Of a DNA stretch of 60,451 bases, positions 32,985-41,245 are shown one piece after another. This DNA comes from Catenulispora pinistramenti. Lineage in GTDB: Bacteria > Actinomycetota > Actinomycetes > Streptomycetales > Catenulisporaceae. The stretch spans positions 1 through 60,451 of the forward strand of contig NZ_JAAFYZ010000039.1 in the NCBI RefSeq assembly GCF_018274385.1, written 5' to 3'. The position numbers and the translations under genes are program-made. The notes under the pieces are model-generated. The model was not told the DNA's origin. It saw only the letters and a program-made list of their open reading frames with translations, and did no database searches. Position 1 is the stretch's first letter; every line of letters starts with the position of its first letter.

Positions 32985-33617
32985 TCAGCCCGCTGCCGGG
33001 AGCCCCCGGAATGCGCCAGCGACGACCGGGACGACCAGCCTCTCGATCTCCTCCGCCGGCCCGGCGGCCAGCTCGGCACCGATCGGCGCCAGCGCGAGCC
33101 AGTTCAGCAGACCGGCCGCGGCCCGGGTCCGGAAGACCGCCTCGGGCTCACCGACTCCGGGCAGGTTCGCCCTCAGCGCCCGCAGCGTGTCGCGCCGAGT
33201 CTGCTCGAACTTGCCGGCCAGCCGGTCCCAGCCGCGCGGTGGATCGATCCCGATCCGCGCGACGGTCCGCATGACGACCAACTCCTGCCCGCCGGCTGCC
33301 AGCGCGTGCACCATCGGCGCGGCGAACGCCCTGGCCACGTCCTCCAAGCCGGAGGCAGGAGTGAGCGATTCAAGGGACTGGATCTGCGCGTCCAGATACC
33401 GCTCCAGCGCGTGCTCGATCGCCGCGTCGCACAGCCCCTTCAGCGACCCGAAGTGATAACTCACCGCCGCCACGTTGGCCCCGGCGCTGTCAGTGACCTC
33501 CCGGAGCGTCAGGCCCTCCCGGCCCCGCTGCGCCAGCTGCTCCAGCGTGGCGGCCACCAGGGCATCCTTCGTGCGCTGCCCGGCTTCTCTGCGCTGATCC
33601 GCCTTGTGTGTCGCCAT
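32985..33617 (-). CDS. TetR family transcriptional regulator
   Basis: A 210-residue regulator starting [13 protein letters not shown]. The helix-turn-helix is [20 protein letters not shown] followed by [20 protein letters not shown] and [13 protein letters not shown]. The ligand domain contains [20 protein letters not shown], similar to the TetR_C_17-like group. It lies downstream of a hairpin and a candidate operator, and upstream (same strand) of the SnoaL-like gene, 113 bases away. Likely represses itself and that gene. Confidence 0.9.
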   Translation of the reverse strand: MATHKADQRREAGQRTKDALVAATLEQLAQRGREGLTLREVTDSAGANVAAVSYHFGSLKGLCDAAIEHALERYLDAQIQSLESLTPASGLEDVARAFAAPMVHALAAGGQELVVMRTVARIGIDPPRGWDRLAGKFEQTRRDTLRALRANLPGVGEPEAVFRTRAAAGLLNWLALAPIGAELAAGPAEEIERLVVPVVAGAFRGLPAAG

Positions 33618-33627
33618 GGGAGAAACT

Positions 33628-33660
33628 CAAACAGCCGCTTGACTTTTGTGTCAAGCGGCT
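33628..33660. promoter_or_regulatory. TetR operator overlapping a perfect 11-bp hairpin
   Basis: CAAACAGCCGCTTG (33628-33641) matches the sites at 32939. From 33633 to 33660, AGCCGCTTGAC and GTCAAGCGGCT form a perfect 11-base stem with a TTTTGT loop, just upstream of the TetR ATG. It may be a double operator, or a terminator protecting the gene from read-through of the remnants upstream. Confidence 0.6.
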
Positions 33661-33676
33661 GGCGGCTAAAAGCGGC

Positions 33677-34083
<407 letters not shown>

Positions 34084-34295
34084 GGCTCCGGTCCCTTCCA
34101 GTCTCCCGTGCCGGCCGCGTACCAGTTGCGACCTGCACCTTCGACGCTAAGGGCGGGGAGATGCGAAACCCTGGGACCGGAGGGGACTCCTCGCGACGGC
34201 GGTGGTACCGGGGTGCCAGGCCGAGCCCATCTGGAAGTCGAACCGGGTCAGCCTCAGGCGATCATCTCCGTCCCACGGCTGGTAAGAATGTCCCC

Positions 34296-35267
34296 ATGGG
34301 CACCCGGGAGCAGAAAGTCGCGATCGTCGTCTTCGACGGCGTGAAGATGCTCGACGTCGCCGGACCCGCCGAGGTGTTCGCCACGGCCAATCTGCTCGGC
34401 GCCCGCTACGCCGTCAGCTACGTCTCCGCCTCGGGCGAGCCGGTCAGCACGTCGGTCGGGATGCGGATGCCCGTCGACGGCCGGGCCGCCGATGTCGCCG
34501 CGCCCGAGACGGTGGTGGTCGCCGGCGGCGACAACCTCGTGACCGAGCCGATCCCGGGCGACCTGGTCGACGCGGTGCGGACCTTGTCCCCGCGTACGGA
34601 GCGCCTGGTCTCGATCTGCACCGGCTCCTTCGTCCTGGCGGCCGCGGGGCTGCTCGACGACCGGCGGGCCACGACGCATTGGCAGCACGCTGAGCTGCTG
34701 GCGCGCGCGTATCCGCGGGTCCGGGTGGAGCCGGACGCGTTGTTCGTCGAGGACGGCCAGGTCTTCACCTCGGCCGGGGTCTCGGCGGGCATCGACCTCA
34801 GCCTCGCGCTGGTGGAGCGCGATCACGGTGCGGACCTGGCCCGGAGCGTGGCCCGCCAGCTCGTCGTGTACATGCAGCGGACCGGTGGGCAGTCGCAGTT
34901 CTCCGCGCCGCTGCGGGTCCGGCCGCCGCGCACGGTCGAGCTGCGCGAGCTGGTCGGCCTGGTCGCCGCCGAACCGGCCCTGGACCACGGCGCGGCGGCG
35001 TTGTCCGCGCGGGTCGGCGTCAGCACCCGGCAGCTCACGCGCTTGTTCACGACCGAGCTCGGGACCACCCCGGCCCGCTTCGTCGAACAGATTCGCCTCG
35101 ACCACGCCAAGACCCTGCTCGACGGCGGGCACGGTGTGGAGGAGAGTGCGCGCGAGGCCGGGTTCGGCAGCGCTGAGACCATGCGGCGGACGTTCGTCGC
35201 GCGGCTCGGTATCAGTCCCGCCGCCTATCGGCATCGGTTCCGGAGTACTCACGGCGCGGCTGGTTGA
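34296..35267 (+). CDS. GlxA family transcriptional regulator (DJ-1/PfpI plus AraC HTH)
   Basis: 323 residues from ATG 34296; the longer frame from 34071 has no homology upstream. Residues 1-180 form a DJ-1/PfpI-like domain (KVAIVVFDGVKMLDVAGPAE, LVSICTGSFVLAAAGLLDDR, ATTHWQHAELLARAYPRV), with the nucleophile-elbow Cys in ICTGSF. The C-terminal AraC domain has ALSARVGVSTRQLTRLFTTE and ESAREAGFGSAETMRRTFVA. Such regulators respond to small molecules such as amides or aldehydes. It is the likely controller of the following HD-domain gene. Confidence 0.92.
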   Translation: MGTREQKVAIVVFDGVKMLDVAGPAEVFATANLLGARYAVSYVSASGEPVSTSVGMRMPVDGRAADVAAPETVVVAGGDNLVTEPIPGDLVDAVRTLSPRTERLVSICTGSFVLAAAGLLDDRRATTHWQHAELLARAYPRVRVEPDALFVEDGQVFTSAGVSAGIDLSLALVERDHGADLARSVARQLVVYMQRTGGQSQFSAPLRVRPPRTVELRELVGLVAAEPALDHGAAALSARVGVSTRQLTRLFTTELGTTPARFVEQIRLDHAKTLLDGGHGVEESAREAGFGSAETMRRTFVARLGISPAAYRHRFRSTHGAAG

Positions 35268-35401
35268 GCCGGGCTGTCCGGATCGGTTCTTGTGCTGGTT
35301 CGCCTGCGCCCGCGCTGATCGGCCTAGGCGCGTCGGCTGTCCGGATCTGTGGGATGCCTGTCCGGCGGCGCGGTGTTCGGGCCACAGGCTGCGACCAAGA
35401 C

Positions 35402-35431
35402 TGGAATCGGTCAACAACGCAACCGATTCCA
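35402..35431. promoter_or_regulatory. Perfect 10-10-10 inverted repeat abutting the HD-gene ribosome site
   Basis: TGGAATCGGT (35402-35411) and ACCGATTCCA (35422-35431) are perfect inverted arms around ten bases. The repeat's last base is the first base of AGGAGG, the ribosome site for ATG 35441. It could be an operator for the adjacent GlxA-type regulator or an RNA hairpin affecting translation. Confidence 0.7.
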
Positions 35432-35440
35432 GGAGGAAGC

Positions 35441-36079
35441 ATGTCGGAGGTCATCGCCGGGATCACCGTGCCCGACACCCAACTCGTCCGCGAGGCGACC
35501 GCGCTGGTCCGCGAAGCCACCGACGACACCCTGTTCAACCACTCTCGCCGGGTCTTCCTGTGGGGCTCCCTCAAGGCCGCGGCCCGGGGGCTGGAGGTGG
35601 ACCCCGAACTCGCCTACGTCGGCGCGCTCTTCCACGACCTCGGCCTGACCACCGCCTACGGCACCAAAGACCAGCGCTTCGAGGTCGACGGCGCCGACGC
35701 CGCGCGAGACTTCCTGCTCGACCACGGCCGGCCGGCGCGTGAGGCCCGCGAGGTCTGGCTCGCCATCGCACTGCACACCACCCCCGAGATCCCGCTCAAG
35801 CTCGAACCCGACGTCGCCGTCGTGACGCTCGGCGTCGAGACCGACGTCCTGGGCCTGGGACTGGACGAGATCAGCCCCGAGCAGCGTGCCGCCGTGGTGG
35901 CCGCTTACCCGCGCCCGGACTTCAAGAACCGGATCCTGCGCGCGTTCTACGACGGCATGGCCGGCCGCCCCGACACCACCTTCGGCACCATGAACGACGA
36001 CGTCCTCGCGCACTTCGACCCCTCGTTCGTGCGGGCGGACTTCGTCGGGATCATCCAGGGCAATGCCTGGCCGGAGTAG
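35441..36079 (+). CDS. HD-domain protein (cyanamide hydratase-like)
   Basis: 212 residues from ATG 35441 with AGGAGG five bases upstream. The frame extends upstream to 35264 but without homology. FNHSRRVFLWGSL and LAYVGALFHDLGLTTAY provide the first His and the His-Asp pair of the HD metal site. VWLAIALHTTPEIP gives the later His. The pattern resembles Ddi2/cyanamide hydratase-type proteins and inositol-oxygenase-like HD proteins. A GlxA-type regulator precedes it with a clear palindrome between, so it probably answers to a small nitrile-like or aldehyde-like inducer. Substrate uncertain. Confidence 0.82.
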   Translation: MSEVIAGITVPDTQLVREATALVREATDDTLFNHSRRVFLWGSLKAAARGLEVDPELAYVGALFHDLGLTTAYGTKDQRFEVDGADAARDFLLDHGRPAREAREVWLAIALHTTPEIPLKLEPDVAVVTLGVETDVLGLGLDEISPEQRAAVVAAYPRPDFKNRILRAFYDGMAGRPDTTFGTMNDDVLAHFDPSFVRADFVGIIQGNAWPE

Positions 36080-36132
36080 GCGGCCGGACGCGGCTGGGCA
36101 TCACTGAGCTCGGCGACGCAGGCGGCGATGCT

Positions 36133-36150
36133 GGTCCCCCTGTGGGGACC
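36133..36150. terminator. Bidirectional terminator candidate between convergent genes
   Basis: GGTCCCC and GGGGACC with a CTGT loop form a 7-bp stem in the gap between the HD-domain gene (ends 36079) and the SGNH gene (ends 36187, opposite strand). There is no clear U-tract, as is common in high-GC actinomycetes. Confidence 0.5.
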
Positions 36151-36186
36151 CCGACTATCAGCGTGGTCCGCGGGGGAGCAAGTTGG

Positions 36187-37368
36187 TCAGCTGCTCTTGG
36201 CGGCGAAGGGGGCACCGTCGTTGTACGCGAGCCGTGCGAAGTTCTCGCCGATGCGGAGGTGTCCAGCGGGATCGGGGTGCAGAGCGTCGGGCAACGGGTG
36301 CTCGGCATACTCCTTCTCGCCGTACAGGCGACGCCCGTCGAGGTAGTGCAGGTTCGAGTCCTCGGCCGCCCGCTGTGCCACGATCCGGGCGAGTTCGTCG
36401 CGGATGATGTTGAGAGTCAGGCGTCCGGCGGCGCGCTCGGCTGGATCGCCGGTGGCCCTGAACCGCAGGGTCCCGCCGTCGAAGTCGGGGGCGAGGGGGC
36501 CGGGGGTGTCCTCCTGGACCGGGCACAGGAGGGGGGACACCACCAGCAGCGGCGTGGTCGGATGCCCCTCGCGGACGGTGTCGAGGAAACCGTGGACCGC
36601 GGGGGTGAAGGCGCGCAGGCGCATCGCGTCGGTGTTGACCACATTGATGCCGATCTTGATGCTGATCAGGTCCGCGGGCGTGTCCCGGATCGCCCGGGCG
36701 GTGAACGGGTCGAGCAGTGCGCTGCCGCTGAACCCCAGGTTGACCAGTTCCACGCCGCCCCGGGCCGCGGCGAGGGCCGGCCAGGTGGCGGTCGGATGGG
36801 CGGCGTTCGAGCCGTGGCTGATGGAACTGCCGTGGTGCAGCCACACCCTGTGCCCGCGGTCGGGCGCCGGCTCGACGGGGGCGTCGGTGCGCAGGGAGAT
36901 CAGTTCGGTGATCTCGTTGTGGGGAAGCCAGATCTCGACGTCCTTGTCACCCGCCGGGAGGTCGGTGAACCGGGCGGTCCCGGCGGACCCCTCGGTCAGT
37001 TCGGCGGACTGGGTGACCATGTCGGTGATCGTGCGGACGTTGCCCTCGGGCACCGTGGCCTGTGCGGTGAGCCGTCCGTCGACCAGCAGGTCGTACACGC
37101 CGTCCGGCGGAGGCGGGAAGCCTCGGTAGACCCGCTTGGTCGGCAGCGTGTCCAGTTCGATGGTCGCGGCCCGGGTGCGAAATGCCAGGCGCACGCCGGA
37201 GGGCTGAGCCTCGGCCACGGCCAGTCGGTCGTCGGGGATCTGCCGCCGGGCCCGGGCGGGCAGCCGATGCGGCAGCAGCCCGCGTGCGGTCGGTTCCAGG
37301 TCGAGGAAACCGCGCAGGAGGTCCGCGGTGACCGGTGTGGTGATCCAGTTTTCGTGCTCGGTGGTCAT
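36187..37368 (-). CDS. SGNH/GDSL-type hydrolase
   Basis: A 393-residue cytoplasmic enzyme. An N-terminal beta-rich domain (residues about 1-165; SGVRLAFRTRAATIELDTLP, GVYDLLVDGRLTAQATVPEG) precedes the SGNH core. WLHHGSSISHGS holds the nucleophile Ser, LVNLGFSGSALLDPF the oxyanion Gly, SIKIGINVVNTDAMR the Asn and DALHPDPAGH the Asp/His pair. The layout of an N-terminal beta-sandwich plus SGNH resembles acetylxylan or rhamnogalacturonan acetyl esterases of the CE2 type. It lies convergent to the HD gene. The TetR gene is transcribed on the same strand just upstream and may control it. Confidence 0.88.
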   Translation of the reverse strand: MTTEHENWITTPVTADLLRGFLDLEPTARGLLPHRLPARARRQIPDDRLAVAEAQPSGVRLAFRTRAATIELDTLPTKRVYRGFPPPPDGVYDLLVDGRLTAQATVPEGNVRTITDMVTQSAELTEGSAGTARFTDLPAGDKDVEIWLPHNEITELISLRTDAPVEPAPDRGHRVWLHHGSSISHGSNAAHPTATWPALAAARGGVELVNLGFSGSALLDPFTARAIRDTPADLISIKIGINVVNTDAMRLRAFTPAVHGFLDTVREGHPTTPLLVVSPLLCPVQEDTPGPLAPDFDGGTLRFRATGDPAERAAGRLTLNIIRDELARIVAQRAAEDSNLHYLDGRRLYGEKEYAEHPLPDALHPDPAGHLRIGENFARLAYNDGAPFAAKSS

Positions 37369-37454
37369 TGTCCGAGGCTGCCTTTCGGAATGTTCAGGTG
37401 TGTCGGTTCGCGGCGCGACGGACCGCCGCTGCTAGCGGCGAAAGCCCCGGTGAG

Positions 37455-38024
37455 TCAGGAACTGGCCTGGCCGCGCAGCAGGGCGTCGAGGGAGTCCAGG
37501 GTCCACTCCCAAGATTGCTGCGAGTCGACGGCGGTGTGGCTGAATCCGCCGGCCATCTCCAGGCTGACGTAGCCGTGGAAGACGCTGCCCAGCATGCGGA
37601 CCGCGTGCGTCTGGTCCGGCTCTGTCAGGTCGTAGCCGCGCAGGATCGCCCGCGTCATCCGGGCGTGCCGCACCCCGGCGCTCGCGGCTGCCGTCTCGGT
37701 ATCGAGCCGCAGCTGGGCGGCAGCGTAGCGACCCGGGTACTCCCGGGCGTAGTCGCGGTACGCGTCGCCGAAGGCGGCCAGAGCGTCCTTGCCCGCACGT
37801 CCGGCCAGGGCCGCGGCGACTCGGTCGGCGAGTTCCTCCAAGGCGAACAGGGCGATCCTGGTCTTGAGGTCCTGGGAGTTCTTCAGGTGCGAGTACAGAC
37901 TCGCAACCTTGACGTCGAACCGCCGGGCCAGCGCCGAGACGGTCACCTGGTCGAGGCCGACCTCGTCGGCCAGCTCCGCACCGGCCAGGGTCAATCGCTC
38001 CGGGGTCAGGCCCGCTCTAGCCAT
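37455..38024 (-). CDS. TetR family transcriptional regulator (WHG-domain type)
   Basis: 189 residues from ATG 38024, chosen for the AGGAGG six bases upstream; the longer TTG-start frame to 38048 is unlikely. The HTH reads RLTLAGAELADEVGLDQVTV followed by SALARRFDVKVASLYSHLKN. The C-terminal domain includes ILRGYDLTEPDQTHAVRMLG and SVFHGYVSLEMAGGF, the WHG signature. A 19-base palindrome sits 37 bases upstream of the start. It probably represses itself and perhaps the SGNH hydrolase gene downstream on the same strand. Confidence 0.92.
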   Translation of the reverse strand: MARAGLTPERLTLAGAELADEVGLDQVTVSALARRFDVKVASLYSHLKNSQDLKTRIALFALEELADRVAAALAGRAGKDALAAFGDAYRDYAREYPGRYAAAQLRLDTETAAASAGVRHARMTRAILRGYDLTEPDQTHAVRMLGSVFHGYVSLEMAGGFSHTAVDSQQSWEWTLDSLDALLRGQASS

Positions 38025-38060
38025 AGCCTTCCTCCTTTTTGCCGACAACCATCATGCATC

Positions 38061-38079
38061 TGCCTAAGTTACTTAGGCA
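38061..38079. promoter_or_regulatory. Perfect palindromic TetR operator TGCCTAAGT-T-ACTTAGGCA
   Basis: Nine-base perfect arms around one central base, 37 bases upstream of the TetR start and inside a locally AT-richer stretch. Length and placement are typical of an autoregulatory TetR operator. Confidence 0.8.
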
Positions 38080-38150
38080 AATTGGCCTGCCGTGCATGTG
38101 TGCCGTTGGAAGGTCCCCAGGGGATATCGGCTGCTGACTGCGCGCGATGA

Positions 38151-38194
38151 ATGCCGCCAGCCCCGTGGACTCCGGTCCACGGGGCTGGCGGCAT
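38151..38194. terminator. Strong hairpin terminator of the glycoside hydrolase operon
   Basis: A perfect 20-bp stem (ATGCCGCCAGCCCCGTGGAC and its complement) with a TCCG loop begins 16 bases after the stop of the 1011-residue hydrolase gene on the minus strand. It also separates that operon from the TetR gene. No long U-tract is visible, consistent with an intrinsic terminator of the high-GC type. Confidence 0.85.
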
Positions 38195-38209
38195 TGCAGA
38201 CTGTCGGCC

Positions 38210-41200
38210 TCAGCCGAAGATCTGCCACTCCGAGACTTGCGCGCCGTTCTGCACGCTGTTCGCGGTGAAGCTCAGCTGGACGTAGCGGTATGCCGTACCC
38301 GCCGGGAAGTTGATGGTCACCGTGTTGCCAGTGCTCGGATTCCACGTGTACGTCGCGGAGGCGGTGATGGCCGTCCACGTCGAGTCGTCGTTCGAACCGA
38401 GCACCGCCAGGGTCTGGGTCCGGGTCTGCCAGACGGTCAGCGGCGGGAGGTCGATGACCGTGTCGGCGAGCGGCTGGGTCGAGCCCAGGTCGACGGTCAG
38501 GGTGCTGGGCCAGGTCCCGTCGCGGCTCTCCCAGTAGCTGCCGGTGTTTCCGTCGTTGGCGTTGGTGGCCGCGTAGGTCTGCTGCACGCTGGAGGCGGTG
38601 ATCGGTTGCTTGAGCGCGAGGTTGGTGTTCGCGTTCGTGCCGGTCCCGGTGAGCGGGATTGTCAGGGGGCTGTTGCTCGCGTTGCTGCTGACCGTGAGGC
38701 TACCGCTGTAGGCCTGGGCGGCGGTGGGGGTGAAGGTGACGTTGGCCGTGCAGCTGCCGCCGGCGGCGATGCTGGAGCCGCAGGTGTTCGTCTCGGCGAA
38801 GCCGGTGGCGGCCGTGATGCCGGAGACAGCGGCTGCCGCGGTGCCCGAGTTGGTGATCGTCACTGTCTGGGCCGGGCTGTTCGAGCCGACGCTCACGTTG
38901 CCGAAGCTCAGCGAGCTCGGTGTCGCGGCCAGGGTCGGGCCGCCGCTGTTGTTCGCCACCGACATGGTGACGCTGCGCACGATCAGCGGCGCCGTGGGGG
39001 CGGTGACGGCGAGCCGGAGATCGGCGCCTCCGTTCTCGAGCTCATCGAGCTGGGCGCCGGTGAGTTGCACGGTGGCGGTGGCCCAGGTGCCGGTGCCGGG
39101 GCTGGTGACGCTCGGCCCGTTCTGGTAGGCGTTCGTCGGGGTGCTGTACTGCACCGTGAAGCCTTGGCTCGCGCTCGCCCAGTACGTGACCTGCACCGAG
39201 ATGTTCGAGGCCGCTTCGACCGCGGACGCCGGGGCCAGCCGCAGGTAGACGTTCGCCGGCGTGACCCCGCTCTGTGCGCTGGTCCAGGTCTCGTACGCGG
39301 TCTGGCCGCCCTGGGTGATCTGCGTGAGATTCCCGTCAGAGCCCTGGTTCGTGCCGCCGACGTTCAGGAAGTCCAGTCCGCCACCGGCCTGGCCGGCGGT
39401 GGCAGTCACCGTCGTAGCGCCGGTGTACGTGGTCGGACAGCCGGAGGAGGCGGTGCCGGCGGGTGCGGACCCGGCCTTGACGGTCCACTCGGCCAGGCTC
39501 GCCGCGGCCAGGCTCGCGCTCACGCAGATCAGCCCGTTCGCCTGGACGGTTTGCGGGAGCGCGGCGCCGGCGGCGTTCACGAGGTAGTAGCTGCCCGCGT
39601 TCAGGCCGAGCCCAGCGGGGTCGACGGCGATCGGCGCGTTGTAGGCGGTGCCGGTGGTGATGTTCGCCAGCGTCAGTGAGGCGCTGGTGTGGTTGGCGGC
39701 GACGACCGGCACGGTCTGCACGTTGCCGACGGACGGCGCGTCGACCACCGCGTACGCCTTCGCATACTGAGTCAGCTGTGCTGGAGACGTCAGGAGCGCG
39801 CCGCCACCGTTCTTGTACGTGGTCAGATTCGCGTCCGCACCGTTGAGCGGCAGCACCCCCGCGAACGAGGACAGGCTCACCGCGCCGTTGGCGACCTCCT
39901 GGCTGGTGACGATGGCCAGCCCGGACTGGAAGCTGTTCCAGATGCTGGCCGCCTCGGTCTCCACGTTGTTCAAGCTGCCGCCGGCGGTGTTCCCGTAGCC
40001 CTGGGAGACATCGATGTACAGCGCGGCAGGCTGCTGCGGGTACGTTCCCGACAGACTCTTGAGCGTCGGTAGCCAGCTGGTGTAGATGGGGAATCCGACA
40101 GTGTCCTTACTTGTGCCGTCATGGATGAAGAAGTCCTCACCGCCTGCCTGCGGGAACGTCATGCCATAGCTGTCGAGCCACTGCACGGCATAGGCGGCGA
40201 GCTCAGAGTCCGAACTCGGCGCCGTCCACTCCTCGGCCATCTTCACGCCGTAGGCGCGGGCGAGGCTCGCCATCGCCAACGTCATGCCGGTGTTGCTGGC
40301 CGAGTCGGCGATGACGGTGACGTTGTACTTCTTGGCCAGCTTGTAGAACGTGTCCGGGTTGTTGGCGTAGTTCGTCGCGTTCCCGAACCCGCCGCCGTAG
40401 TAGTAGTACAGCGGTGTGTTCGCGGTGATGTTGCGCACGGCCGCGGTCAAAGCTCCGTAGGTCTGCTCGACGCTCCAAGCCCGGAACGCCTGGAACACCC
40501 CAAACAACGACTGCCCGGCAGCCTCGGCCGGCACCTGGCTGAAGGACGCGTACGACGTGCCCTCATCGGAGTTGAACGTGGCGATGGTGCCGTAGGTGTC
40601 GGGCAGGTACACGTTCTGGAACTCGGCGATGTCGTCGGTGGTGTAGCCGCCGCCGGAACCGTTGATGTCCCACTGCGCGTCGAGGAAGCCGTAGTCCAGG
40701 ATCGCGCCGCCGTACCCGGCGGGCTGCGCGAGCGAGTTCTGGACGGTGTCCTCGACGTAGGTGAAGTACTCGGACTGCTCGGTGGCGTTCCACCAGTCAG
40801 GGGCCTGACCCGCCGCCCCGCTGCTGGCCTTCTCGAGGTCGGTGATCCACGGGGCCGGGCTGCCACCCCACCCCGACGACCAGAAGATGGGGATGAGCTG
40901 GATCCCGGCCGCGGCGGCGTTGGCCAGTTCCTGGTCCCAGATGGTGAAGCTGAAGGTACCGGCCGACGGCTCGATCGTGCCCCACGGCATGTTCAACTCG
41001 GCGGTCGTCAGCCCCTTGGCGGCCAGGCCGGCGAAGTAGGACTCCGACCAGGCCGCGCCGCCGTTGTCGAAGTCGAGCTGGGTGGACCAGATCGGGGTGG
41101 TGGGCGACGAGGCGGCGCGCGCCGGTCCCGCCGCGACCGTGGTGGCCAGGCCGGCGGAGCCCGCGGCCAGGGCGAAGGCCGTGATGAGCGAACTCAGGGT

Positions 41201-41245
41201 TCGTATGCGACGTGATCCGGACGCCGTACGTCTTCTCAGGGTCAT
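38210..41245 (-). CDS. Secreted multidomain glycoside hydrolase (GH42-like barrel, choice-of-anchor-D, F5/8 C)
   Basis: 1011 residues from ATG 41245 (AGGAG upstream; ATGA overlap with the preceding gene). A signal peptide (SSLITAFALAAGSAGLATTV...ARA) leads to a TIM barrel resembling GH42/GH5 enzymes: LTTAELNMPWGTIEPSAGTF, GIQLIPIFWSSGWGGSPAPW, YGGAILDYGFLDAQWDI, VKMAEEWTAPSSDSEL. The last Glu pair is a candidate nucleophile. Downstream lie a beta-sandwich region, a choice-of-anchor-D-like repeat (SLSFGNVSVGSNSPAQTVTI) and a C-terminal F5/8 type C (CBM32-like) domain (SYWESRDGTWPSTLTVDLGS). Probably a galactoside- or glycan-degrading extracellular enzyme. Confidence 0.82.
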   Translation of the reverse strand: MTLRRRTASGSRRIRTLSSLITAFALAAGSAGLATTVAAGPARAASSPTTPIWSTQLDFDNGGAAWSESYFAGLAAKGLTTAELNMPWGTIEPSAGTFSFTIWDQELANAAAAGIQLIPIFWSSGWGGSPAPWITDLEKASSGAAGQAPDWWNATEQSEYFTYVEDTVQNSLAQPAGYGGAILDYGFLDAQWDINGSGGGYTTDDIAEFQNVYLPDTYGTIATFNSDEGTSYASFSQVPAEAAGQSLFGVFQAFRAWSVEQTYGALTAAVRNITANTPLYYYYGGGFGNATNYANNPDTFYKLAKKYNVTVIADSASNTGMTLAMASLARAYGVKMAEEWTAPSSDSELAAYAVQWLDSYGMTFPQAGGEDFFIHDGTSKDTVGFPIYTSWLPTLKSLSGTYPQQPAALYIDVSQGYGNTAGGSLNNVETEAASIWNSFQSGLAIVTSQEVANGAVSLSSFAGVLPLNGADANLTTYKNGGGALLTSPAQLTQYAKAYAVVDAPSVGNVQTVPVVAANHTSASLTLANITTGTAYNAPIAVDPAGLGLNAGSYYLVNAAGAALPQTVQANGLICVSASLAAASLAEWTVKAGSAPAGTASSGCPTTYTGATTVTATAGQAGGGLDFLNVGGTNQGSDGNLTQITQGGQTAYETWTSAQSGVTPANVYLRLAPASAVEAASNISVQVTYWASASQGFTVQYSTPTNAYQNGPSVTSPGTGTWATATVQLTGAQLDELENGGADLRLAVTAPTAPLIVRSVTMSVANNSGGPTLAATPSSLSFGNVSVGSNSPAQTVTITNSGTAAAAVSGITAATGFAETNTCGSSIAAGGSCTANVTFTPTAAQAYSGSLTVSSNASNSPLTIPLTGTGTNANTNLALKQPITASSVQQTYAATNANDGNTGSYWESRDGTWPSTLTVDLGSTQPLADTVIDLPPLTVWQTRTQTLAVLGSNDDSTWTAITASATYTWNPSTGNTVTINFPAGTAYRYVQLSFTANSVQNGAQVSEWQIFG

